Source: Xestospongia bergquistia
Taxonomy: Eukaryota; Porifera; Demospongiae; Haplosclerida; Petrosiidae
DNA: 64,000 nucleotides
Assembly: GCA_963965975.1 (NCBI GenBank)
Contig: OZ014411.1
Coordinates: 188,501 to 252,500, forward strand
Direction of reading: 5' to 3'
This document shows, in pieces, positions 22,110-32,322 of the stretch. A model generated the notes under the pieces. The model was not told the origin of the DNA. It saw nothing but the letters and a program-made list of their open reading frames with translations, and did not search any database. The number at the start of each line of letters is the position of its first letter. Positions within the stretch are counted from its first letter, which is position 1. Both the position numbers and the translations under genes were made by a program.

Positions 22110-25100
22110 ATGGATCCCGGAAATATCAAAGTTTGCCCACTGTGTTCATTTATGGTACCAAGCCTCATGTACTTGCTTAAACATGTTCGAGAAGTCCATG
22201 CACACAGACCTGGATTTTGTATCACCTGTTGTCTCGGTGGTTGTCGAAAACAATTTAGAAAATTCGAAGTTTACAGAAATCATGTGTATGATTTTCATAC
22301 GGATTCTGAGCCTGTTATTCAATGTTCTACCTTTCAAGATCAGGATGACCCTGATCATTGGTTGAATTGTGAAACTGACTCATTCAATGACCTTGTCAAA
22401 TTCTGGTATTGACCACACACGGCTTCAGGGATTTGACCAGTTATTTAGTGCTAACTCCTTTTATACTAATCCATTTTTGGGATTAGAAACTCAGCATGCA
22501 CAGCTGAAATATTACAAAGAGTCGTTGAATTTTGTGGTAAGAAGTATTATAATAAGATATTTGTATTGGTCAGTAATAACTTTATGTTCATGTTATTTAC
22601 AAGGAGCCAGAGCCAATTCTTCTTGGCACCGAAAGACAGTGGACAGGGAGTGGGAAAAAGAGAAGACATGCTGAAGTGCGAGAAGAAATGATGTATATTC
22701 CTTTATTGAAAACCATTCAGTCCCTCTTTTATAATCTTGATGTTGTGAGAATGGTATGTTCATAAGTAAATATGTACACTTTTAGAAAACACATTATTAA
22801 ATATCTATCTAGATGGGCCATAATTCAGATGATGGAATTATTAGAGACTATTGTGATGCCACTATGTTTTCAAAACATCCCCTCCTAGCATTAGACTCAA
22901 ACTTTCTTCAGATATTTTTATATTAAGATGATTTAGAGGTATGTAACCCACTAGGTTCAAAACGTATTATCCACAAGCTGGGTAAGTTATTCATTCATCC
23001 TTGTGATATAATTTACAGTCTATCTCCGCCTCTATGCAATATAGCTGTATTTTATTTTGTCCTTGGAAACCTTCCTCCTTTATTCCGCTCAAAGGTGAGC
23101 CGGATTCAACTAGCAGCTATTGTAAAGAGTGAACTTTTGAAGAAGTATGGTGCTAACAAAATTTTGAAGCCTATTATAGAAGACATAAAGAAATTGATGA
23201 GCAATCACATCTACTGTATCTTGTTAACTTCTTGTTGACTCTTTTATAGGAAACAGGATATATGTTTCAGATCAGAGGACAGCCTCAAATGAAATGGGGA
23301 ACTCTATGTTTGGTTCCTGCTGACAACTTGGCAAGCAATATATTAGGCGGCTTTAAAGAAGGTTACACTGCCCATAGAGGTTGTCGTCACTGCCTTGCTC
23401 TACCATCTGACATTCAGTCAATATTCACTGAATCCAAACTTATATTACGTAACCCTGATGAACACAAAGCTAACTGTGATGAACTTGACAAAGCAACTAG
23501 TCAACGAGACCGAGACAAACTATCTATGGAATTTGGGATCAACCAGAGGTCAATTTTGGATGAGTTACTGTACTTCAAAGTTTGTTCAGGAGCCCTTGTA
23601 CAGGATGTCATGCATGATGTCCTTGAAGGTACAAAAGCATACTTGCTTATTCATTTAATTAAAATCTTCTATATGTATTCTTGAGTATGAAACAAAAGAA
23701 CTCCTTCAGCAACACATAGACAAAGATGGTTACTACTCTTTAGAGTATCTAAACCAACAAATAACTGGCTTTGAACTAGGATTGATGGAGATGAAGAATC
23801 GACCATCAACTATTGCTTTATCTACTCTACGAAGTAATGATCACAAACTGAAGCAAGAAGGTAACAAAGGTTTCAACATCATGTTTATTTTTTTGACTTT
23901 ACTACTTTGTAGCTGCACAAATGTGGTTGCTAGGAAGGGTTCTACCATTGATGGTTGGGGACAAGGTTCCTAGTGGTGATGAATTTTGGATCAATTATTT
24001 GGACTTATTGGAGATTGTTGATATCCTAATGGCCCCAGAGCTCACTGAAGATGATGTAGCTAATCTAGCAACACTAATTTCTGACCACCATCAACAGTTC
24101 AAGCTACTGTATCCTAATGCCTCCATCACTCCTAAAATACACTATATTGTGCATATGCCAAGGTTGATTCTTGAGTGAGTTTATGCAAATAACAAGTTCA
24201 GACAGACATATACATGTATGCAATTTTTATATTTTTATATTTTTAACAGATTTGGACCACTAAGACAACACTGGACAATGCGTTTTGAAGCAAAACATTC
24301 CTATTTCAAAAAAATCACTCAAAGTGTTGGTAACTTCTACCATACACTCTGACCATGCGTCATCAGAAACTTCAGTGCTACCATAGGATGAATAATTTTG
24401 AGTATCATTCTGGAACATTGGATGTTGGTCCAGGTGAATACATAATTTCTCATTTGCTATCATTTTCACCCCATTCATCTAGGTGACATTGTGTCTGCTT
24501 TGGTTGCTCCACCAGAGTTAGTTGAGTGCTCAGGAGATATTACAAGGTTATTATGATTACACTGTTTGAATCTCCTACCTATGTGTACCTTGTTTTAATT
24601 AATTTCCGCTAACAAATTTCTGAGAATAACTCTACCTGAAAGTATTACAATTTTAAACATGCAATCACTAAAGTCCCTCCCTTCCTAACAAGTGACTTGG
24701 CTATGAGACTAGCTATATTTGTTGTTGTAAATTTAGAACTGCCTTGATTTGGCATCAAGTACTTATAAGGTTATTTTGTGATTCTTTATTACAGGGTTGT
24801 ATGGGTATTGACGGCACATTGTACAAGAAGTCTTGTGCCTTGGTGGTGAAGATGGACACAGATTATCCTGTGTTTGGGAAGCTGCTCAATATATTTGTCA
24901 TTGATTATAATGAAGTTTATTTTGAAGTGCAAGTTTTAAACACATTAGAATTCAATTATCACTATCATTGTTTTGTTGTTCAAATGTCCTCAGTTAAATC
25001 CACAGTCAAATACAATGACCTTTTTTCATTCCAACCACATCATATTAGAACAATGCCTGTTTGTCATTCAGTCATACACTGTATAGTTCCTAAACATTAT

Positions 25101-25112
25101 TTCACATCATGA
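22110..25112 (+). pseudogene. tnp2-type (CACTA/EnSpm) transposase gene, damaged
   Basis: Starts with a C2H2-like region (CPLC...HVREVH, CCLGGC...HVYDFH). Pieces 22604-22753, 22813-22981, 23045-23196, 23250-about 23628, 23683-23860, 23913-24174, 24250-24350 and about 24740-25112 encode a PF02992-like transposase. Landmarks are DDLEVCNPLGSKR, FYFVLGNLPPLFRSK, DNLASNILGGFKEGY, CRHCLALP, VMHDVLEG, MWLLGRVLPLMVGD and HWTMRFEAKHSYFKK. Lesions: an in-frame TAA at 22924-22926, where relatives have YYDD; a probable lost donor at 23197 (ATGAGC for GTGAGC, the phases fitting exactly); and a frame shift just before the TGA at 24350. A segment also seems to be missing near 22406-22428, because the only apparent intron there would be 23 bp. 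The junction near 23629-23682 could not be resolved. Confidence 0.75.
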
Positions 25113-25224
25113 TTTTAATAAATTAATAATAATTAATTTTAATAAATTATTAATAATAATTTATGATAATTAAGATTTATGAGTTAGAAAAGTAAAAGGC
25201 AGAGTAAATCATATCATCATTGAC

Positions 25225-25355
25225 CAATTGTTATGGTGAATGCATGTGTTTTACACCTAACTGCTTTACTTTACACCCTAAGGTAGATTTACACCCCTAA
25301 ACCAAGAATAAGTTACACTCTGGTATACGATATTTACACCCCATTTTTAACAGTG
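25225..25355. repeat. Right terminal and subterminal repeats of the transposon
   Basis: TTTACACC-type motifs at about 25231, 25252, 25268, 25310 (degenerate) and 25333, then TTTTTAACAGTG at the terminus. It mirrors the left end. Confidence 0.7.
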
Positions 25356-26045
25356 TAGGCTATTAAACTGGCCATTATAATATATATATGCATTCCCTCC
25401 AAAACCCTCAGGAGCTCCATTATTGGAGAATGAGGAATAACCAATTAACACATCAAAACTATTGACTAGACAGAGTCCAAAACCAGAACCATCCCGGACT
25501 GATACCCATTCCAACGTGACATTAATGATGTCAACAAGGTATAAGCTATTACTAATTTTTTGGTCATAAATGTAAGTATCAAACATACAGTTTGCTATTA
25601 GCAGTGATTTCATTGCAATGTTTCTGCTACTAGTAAATTGTATACCAGTTCTGTCGTTATCACTACACATTATTACTGAGGTAGATTGCATAACTGTCTC
25701 ATGAAAACCTTGTTCTATATGACCCAGTCCCTGTAGAGTTATATTACTTACATTGCTGATATTTAATATACCTTGTAGAGTGTGAGTTCCTTCTAGGAAG
25801 TAGAAGACAGTATCATCAGTGAAGTAAGAACTATAGTCAGCAACATAATAGGAGAGGTTATGACAAGGTAGGTTAGTAGTAGGACAAGGTATTCCATTAG
25901 GAGCTGCACAAACATAATATTCAGAAGCAGTGACATGTCCACTGAAGATATACACCATAATTGTTGTTATACAATAGATATGACACCAACTCGTGACGAC
26001 AGCGGGTCCAAAAAAATTACCCGAGATAGAAGACATTGTAGACAT
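25356..26045 (-). CDS. Signal-peptide end of the transposon-split beta-helix membrane protein
   Basis: 230 codons from the ATG at 26045 up to the transposon edge. A hydrophobic segment (about residues 18-38, ITTIMVYIFSGHVTAS) looks like a signal peptide. Then come paired cysteines and hydrophobic repeats (NISNVSNITLQGLG) that begin a beta-helix. As it stands the frame runs two more codons into the transposon and stops (232 residues). Joining to 19803 after dropping one TA continues the frame without a change: FNSL then SKVNIVQSNF. The pre-insertion protein was therefore 1420 residues. In this allele the gene is probably disrupted unless the element is removed by splicing or excision. Confidence 0.8.
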
Positions 26046-26082
26046 CGTCTAAGTTTGAATTATTAGTGACTTTTGAAGACAC

Positions 26083-26112
26083 TCTCTCTCTCTATATATA
26101 TATGTATATATA
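26083..26112. repeat. CT/TA microsatellite
   Basis: A short (CT)n followed by (TA)n run just upstream of the beta-helix protein gene start. Confidence 0.8.
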
Positions 26113-26119
26113 ATTCGTC

Positions 26120-26129
26120 GCGCATGCGC
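26120..26129. promoter_or_regulatory. NRF1-like palindrome upstream of the beta-helix protein gene
   Basis: GCGCATGCGC, about 75 bp upstream of the minus-strand start codon. It is the same core as in the transposon's divergent promoter. A candidate promoter element. Confidence 0.4.
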
Positions 26130-26406
26130 ACTTCATTAGTTATAAATAGATACCATTTATTATACACTAATTTATATATGTACTACAAGAACTCACAACC
26201 ATAAACTGTCTTTTGCTATGGCAGGAATCCATAGCAGGAGTGAGGAAATTGTATACTCTTTCTTCTTTTATTTGCAATAATGTTCAAACTTATTTCATTG
26301 TTTATGGAATAGATTCAAAATACAAATAATAATTCAAAATATATATATATTATTTTATATTATGATAATATATATATTTCACTATGATCAAGTATACACA
26401 TAAAGT

Positions 26407-26735
26407 CCTTTGTAGTACAGCTTCCAAAGGTCAAAGTTAATTAAGAAGCCAAACACCATAGTTCTTTGTGGTGTGGCTTCCAGTAGTCAGAGTTAATTAA
26501 TTAAGAAGCCAACTCTTTGTGGTGTGGTTTCCAGTAGTCAGAGTTAATTAATTAAGAAGCCAAACACTAGCTCTTTGTGGTGTGGCTTCCAGTAGTCAGA
26601 GTTAATTAATTAAGAAGCCAACTCTTTGTGGTGTGGTTTCCAGTAGTCAGAGTTAATTAACTAAGAAGCCAAACACTAGCTCTTTGTGGTGTGGCTTCCA
26701 GTAGTCAGAGTTAATTAATTAAGAAGCCAAACACT
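26407..26735. repeat. Minisatellite with alternating 57- and 62-bp units
   Basis: Six units around CTTTGTGGTGTGGCTTCCAG and AGTTAATTAATTAAGAAGCC. After the first unit, long (with AACACTAG) and short (AACTCTTTG) versions alternate, making a dimeric higher-order repeat of about 119 bp. The first copy is the most diverged. Confidence 0.9.
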
Positions 26736-26883
26736 TTTCCTTGGTCATTGCATTTACTACAAAATTGGAATATAAAGTATTTACTGACTACAACATCATT
26801 ATTGTATTATTTGATGAAGACTTTGACAAAATTTGTAAAGACTTAAGAGAACAAAAATAATAGTAATAGTTTTAGTATGTTAA

Positions 26884-27198
26884 AATGCTAAATGTCATCA
26901 AAGAATAATATGTTATGAATTAGCACCAGCAGGTGTACTTTTATATATTCCTCTTGAATGTAGTCCAGCTAGAAGTGGAAATTATTTAAATCAAGTAAAA
27001 GATGAACAAAAAAATATTCACAATTGCTTAATTAGTGTTGTACCAAATGTAAGCTTGGATTACACAATTTTCAGACCAAAATGGGTACCTAAGAATGGTA
27101 TTATATATGAAAACAATAATGCCTATCTTATGACATGTACAAGATGGATTAGATCCTATATTTTGTCATTTAAATGTAATATTGGTCATTGGTGGTGA
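26884..27198 (+). pseudogene. Coding-like open relic, family unknown
   Basis: 104 sense codons between stops without an early ATG, ending at TGA 27196-27198. The amino-acid content is protein-like (CYELAPAGVLLYIPLECSPA, then VPNVSLDYTIFRPKWVPKNG) despite the AT-rich background. It has no clear splice acceptor and no partner exons nearby. Probably a fragment of a sponge gene family; I do not recognise it. Confidence 0.4.
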
Positions 27199-29411
27199 CA
27201 TGATTCTTTTTATTGGTTTCGTCATGTAATGTACTTTATTTTGATACCCACATTGAAAAAAGCATGTTGTCATTTTAACTAAGGTCTTCATTACTACAGT
27301 TTCATCTTTATGATGTAAGCCCAATTCAAAGTTGCTACAAGACTAGTGTAATTCAATAAGCATGAAGCGAACTAGTTGCATCTACAGCTACCACCCACTT
27401 TACTATAGTAGTTGAATCATGGCTTTAGTTGAAGCTATAAGTAGATAATAAGTTAGTTATGTTAAACAGTATCTACCTCTTCCTCATAATTTCAGTTATT
27501 TGACATAAACTACGAAGAGTACTTTTTGCTTCTAGTTGGCTTTTCACATATTAAGTTAGACCAGTTTTTGGCTTTGTGGTACTCAATATTATATTGGGCT
27601 ACATCAACTTGATGAGATTCTGGTAACAAGGACAACGGTTGAAATGACAAAAGGCTATTTTAAGTGCATTATTATTCCTATGTCATTTCTGTTTCTTCAC
27701 ACCAGTCATTAATATCTGATTTATTTGATTATAATGTTTATCATGGTCATAAACTAACAGATGGTTTGACTTATATTTATCTAAAACACTATGTTATGTA
27801 AACTAATGTTGTTTTTTCTCCCTTTTACCAATTTGTTGTAATAACTAGATTACATTGTTATTTTGGTGTTAAACTACCTAAACTAATTATAGTAACAGTC
27901 AGTCAACATGGTAGCTTCAACCAACTTAGTTACATTAACCCATTTTAGTTAAAGTTACCCAGGAATGTCACTTCAATTACATGTAGGTTAATATAGCTAA
28001 TTTCTATTGTAGTTGATACAACTGTTGCAGGTAGTTTTAACATTGTTCTTTTTGCTGTGTATCAGCTACAAAAATACTTGCCTATTTCATTAGAGAATTT
28101 TTATATGCTTGTAGCTAATCAATATATATTAAAATTAAAGTATGTGCACGTGCTAAGCATACCAGTGTTTAATGCATGCAATATGAACTTTTCCGTTCCA
28201 TTAGACATGTTAATAATCAATACTGTATGAAACTAGCAAGTACATAATGTGACTAATATGTTCTATAAGGTTTGTTAAAATATTATCTATATTTTACTTC
28301 ATGCTTCAACATTGCAAAGGTTTGTGACTCAACAATACTACAAGTGCTTTCACAGTCATTCATGCATGAACAGATAACAAAAAGTTATTGTTTTAACCAA
28401 CATAATTACTACTTTATTAATGCCTATATTAATATTATACAATGAAACCTAATTAATGTATAGTCTAAGGAATGAACATCTTAAATAAAAGACACTAGGC
28501 TCAGAATAGAATATCCGGTTAAAAGTTAAAATACTTTGTAATATCCAAGAAAACAAAGACTTGAGTTTATAATATCATATTTACTATAACTAATTGATTA
28601 ATTGTAATGTGATAAGAAACCTTTTAAACATACCCACTAATTAATAAGTAATAGCACTTCACATAGTTTACACAAATCTTAGTTACATATTGGTTATTAA
28701 ATTTGTAACATTATTTGTATAGTCTAATTTTATAGCTGTACAGCAATGAAATATCCAAGAGAATGAAGTGATGCTAGTCAGTCATTGATATTAATATTAA
28801 TAATATGTAACATAGTACAACTACCAATAGTAGAAGATATAACAGAAGGTAAATATATAGTCTTGTGGAAGAGGGGGCTAACTATGAAAAAATTAAGTTA
28901 ATATAGTCAATGAGACAATTGCATTTAATATAAAGGAGATGGCTCGTGTGTCCTATAAACACATATGTATTTGAAATTTTGAATTATCAGATAATACATT
29001 CAGTTGATTCTATTAAAGGGAGGGGCATGTTAATGAGACCAAACAACACAAACTCAGCTGTTATTTGTTGCCATGGTAACTAAGTTGTCATCAGTTTTTT
29101 TTAAAGATGTTTAAATTGAACCTTTTACCACTGACAGCAATTTTTAAAATTCTATATTATATTAGAATACAAGTAGAGATTAACATATTTATAAAAAACA
29201 ACATGTAACTAAACTCACATTAACTTAACTATTAGAGGTTTAGTTCATTTATCCTTCAAAATTGCAAGCTTCTATGGTATCATTAGTATCAATAGTAGAC
29301 TTTTTTTTGCTAGTACTATCAGTATGTCCTAAACTTTAGAAGATTATGTAAAGACAAAACATTGATTTAAAGTTTCTCTTGTGATGTATCTATGTTACCT
29401 GCAAAGTCACT
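27199..29411. other. AT-rich gene-free DNA
   Basis: No exon, long repeat or RNA gene was recognised. Confidence 0.45.
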
Positions 29412-29558
29412 AGTCACAGTTTTGATCTGGATGATGTGCAAGAATTGTTGTTAAAGAATTCAGCACCTCTATTCAAACTCTCTCTCTCACTGTTCCTGAC
29501 AGAAGACAACATCCTTGACCTCTCACCACCATTCATTGACCACACCCAAATTAACTAA
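29412..29558 (+). pseudogene. Short coding-like C-terminal exon relic
   Basis: 48 codons in one frame ending at TAA 29556-29558, reading FDLDDVQELLLKNSAPLFKL then SLFLTEDNILDLSPPFIDHT. An AG at 29411-29412 could be its acceptor. The family is unrecognised. It could be a lone surviving exon. Confidence 0.3.
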
Positions 29559-31309
29559 TGTTACAACGTAGAATTTTTTAATATATTTAATGAAAATATT
29601 ACGTTTTGGTATCTGAATGTATATTTTGTTATCATTTACAGATGTCCTTGTTTTAAATACAATATTAATTATCCATAAAACTGTTGGAAACTTATTAAAG
29701 AAATTAAAATACAAAATTACAGTGTTGTACAAAGACCTTGCATAATTTGCAATATATACATTAATACATACTATACTATATTACAATTATTGTAAAGGAT
29801 TTTAATAATGTTAGCTGAACTTTAAATGAATAAAATAAACATAACTTATTAACTCCTAAAGATTTCTAATAATCCATAACATCATCATGAACTTTTTTAC
29901 AAAAGTAAATCTTACATTTTCCTCTTCATATATTACATCTAACTGAGAAAACCAATGCTTGTTGCTTGGATAGTTATCGCCTAAATATTTGGTCAGTTAT
30001 GTACTGATAGAAAATGGAATTGTGTGATCAATCAGTCAATGATTGAATGAAACTACACCATGTAAACCTAAAGTGACCTATCATCATGATGTGTCATGGT
30101 ATCTTCCATGACAAGTTGTTTACTACACGCCAGTTACAAACGTTAAATATGACCTTCCTATTTTTGGCAATTGAAATAGTAGGTTTGCACTATTTAATAC
30201 TTGTGTAAAAATTGATGTACTACTAATAACTTCCATTTGAACATTTATAGGTGAAGGAGTATAACAAAAGTGTGTTGGCATTTCCTATAATTGTAACATA
30301 GTCTATATATTACTTGCTATCCAATACTAGACCAAACAATTAATTATACCTCTTCATCAGAATGATTATGGCTTGTTAGATGATAGGTACTTCCATAGTG
30401 TAGCTAATTCAGACAATAAAAACAACGAAAATGTAAATGAATGACAGACCAACAATCTTATTAGTCAAAATAATGATGGTGTCCATATCCTGTACATAAC
30501 AATGTTTTTAGGTACTCTAAATCAATACAAATATTGTTTGGCTACCTACAGTGTACATGTGACGTAGTTTGAATTCCTTCTAATAACCACTCTATCATAT
30601 TTTGGTTGTTTGGCACTTTAACATCTGATTCATTCCATTACAAATTACTGGTATAGTTACATCATTACTACTGTACACAATATATTGTCTTTTGTCCTAT
30701 AGTAAACTTTAAAGTTTACAGAAGCTATTCAGTCATTATGTATATTATAATATGCATATAATCATAATTGTATATCCATTGTCATACTATACTTGCCTAT
30801 GGATCTTGTGCTAAATCCTATTCTCTATAATCTCATGCATATCAATGTTATTTTGATGTTATTTTTGGTTTAAATTTATTGTCATCTAAACCTAATGCAC
30901 AGGCTTTAGTGCAATTTTATCAAGAAGAATCACAATTACTTTCAATATTAAAACATTAATCAGCACACTCTGTAACAATGGTTGTCCTTCCCAAGTCTAT
31001 AAGCAAATTGTATCAGCAAACTCTTTGAATGCAGGCTTAAACTTACACGAGTTGACTCATTTTCTTGCCAGGCCTATATTTGGAAAGCTATGTGCTATCC
31101 ATTGGTGGTTACAGACTCAGGCAAATTTTGTCATTGCAATTATTATTTTAATTTTTTTAAAAATAATGGATTTTTCTAATAACTTATAAAATATTCTACA
31201 CATATTGTGATAACTAATTCGTCATGCTTTGTGAATACTTCATTTTAATTAACCTAACTGTATCTTTTTCCTACAGCTACCTAGCTGTGGTCTTGTATCG
31301 ATAAAACTT
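29559..31309. other. AT-rich gene-free DNA
   Basis: No supported gene. A short coding-like phrase near 30900-30957 (LVQFYQEESQLLSILKH) ends in a stop and could not be extended. Confidence 0.4.
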
Positions 31310-31705
31310 TTTAAAAACATTTATATATGTTTACAAGATTATATTGTCCCTTCTTTTTTTGTGATTCACACAATATTGTTGCTACTAAGGCATTATATTG
31401 AAGTTGATGCACAGTGTTGTATATAGACAAGTGATATTATACTTGTTTGACTACTACCTCATTATCATATATTCCCCTTGCACTGTGAACACCTAGTAAT
31501 TGTTTACTTTCCTCATTCCAATGCTTGATAAGATCAAATTGATTAATTAATTAAATCAGTATTATTTAATATTAAGTTATTGGTATTTTAATACATTATT
31601 ATATATCTAGTATAAAGATATGGTAGTCACACTTGTATCAATTCTTAGTAATTAGGTAAAGTATTAATATTTTCACTCCTTGCATTGTTTGTAAATAGGT
31701 GTTAA
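31310..31705 (-). repeat. Dispersed repeat copy 1 (carries the HWNEESK coding relic)
   Basis: Similar to 38595-38960 and 41740-42060, and inverted relative to 40270-40560 and 42480-42760. On the minus strand it reads DLIKHWNEESKQLLGVHSAR. Other landmarks are AAGATTATATTGTCCC and CTGTGAACACCT. Stops break the frame. Confidence 0.65.
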
Positions 31706-31711
31706 TTTGAT

Positions 31712-32187
31712 ATGGAGCATAACATGTCACGATAATGGAGTTTCCTTCATTAATGTGTTAACTAACACTCTCTTAGCCATATTTCCAAATGCCTTCCACA
31801 ATAGCTCTCTAATTTCATTGAATGTGTGTTTATCAGTCTCCCATTCTAGAACAAACTTGATGGTTTCACATTTGAGAAGAGCTGATGGACCTGTCGTGAA
31901 ATTTTCCTTTTGGCAAACAGTGAGTTTGATTTCTTCACAGAGATAATCAACTTCAGATTTGTAGGTAGTGATATGAGCTTTAGCTTCTTCAACATTGTAA
32001 TGACTGATAATGGTTTCCAAGTAACCAATGTTAACTACAGTACATTTCTCTTCAACTACCTCCATGACATCATCAAATGATTAGCTATAGACAATTGAGG
32101 TTTTAGCTCTCAAAAGTACCTTCTAAGATATTTTTTGAGCTTGTCCAGATTTGGTGAAGGCACTTCCAATGAAGCTACCTCAAAAAT
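31712..32187 (-). pseudogene. Broken partial copy of exon 3 of the adjacent death/LRR gene
   Basis: About 475 bp that are over 90% identical by eye to 35419-35887, which lies in exon 3 of the gene at 32323-36741. It sits about 135 bp beyond that gene's stop codon, in the same orientation. One-base deletions against the parent (at about 31757 and 32080) shift the frame, leaving a 112-codon piece with VEEAKAHITTYKSEVDYLCE. The similarity ends where intronless exon sequence ends on both sides, with no splice sites. A recent partial duplication. Confidence 0.8.
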
Positions 32188-32322
32188 TATAAAAATTGTT
32201 AACTTCGTTAGAAGATAATGAACTGGAAGTATAGCATTTAAATAATAATTGACTTATTTCAATTTGAAATAATTTATTTTTAGTAAAAAAGGTAACAACA
32301 ATAGTACAAAAATAACTATTAA

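Larger units (their letters stand above)
19804..25355. mobile_element. CACTA-like (CMC/EnSpm) DNA transposon, 5552 bp
   Basis: The left end CACTGTTAAAA is mirrored by the right end TTTTAACAGTG. Both sides carry TA, the apparent 2-bp target duplication. Inside each end lie several copies of GGTGTAAA in either orientation (at least five within about 130 bp of each end), the subterminal repeats expected of CACTA-type elements. Two genes diverge from a central promoter region: a SAM-domain gene (-) and a tnp2-type transposase gene (+). The CACTG end fits animal EnSpm elements. A TA duplication is closer to Mirage-type members, so the subgroup is open. The transposase is damaged, so this copy is probably no longer autonomous. 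Confidence 0.85.
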
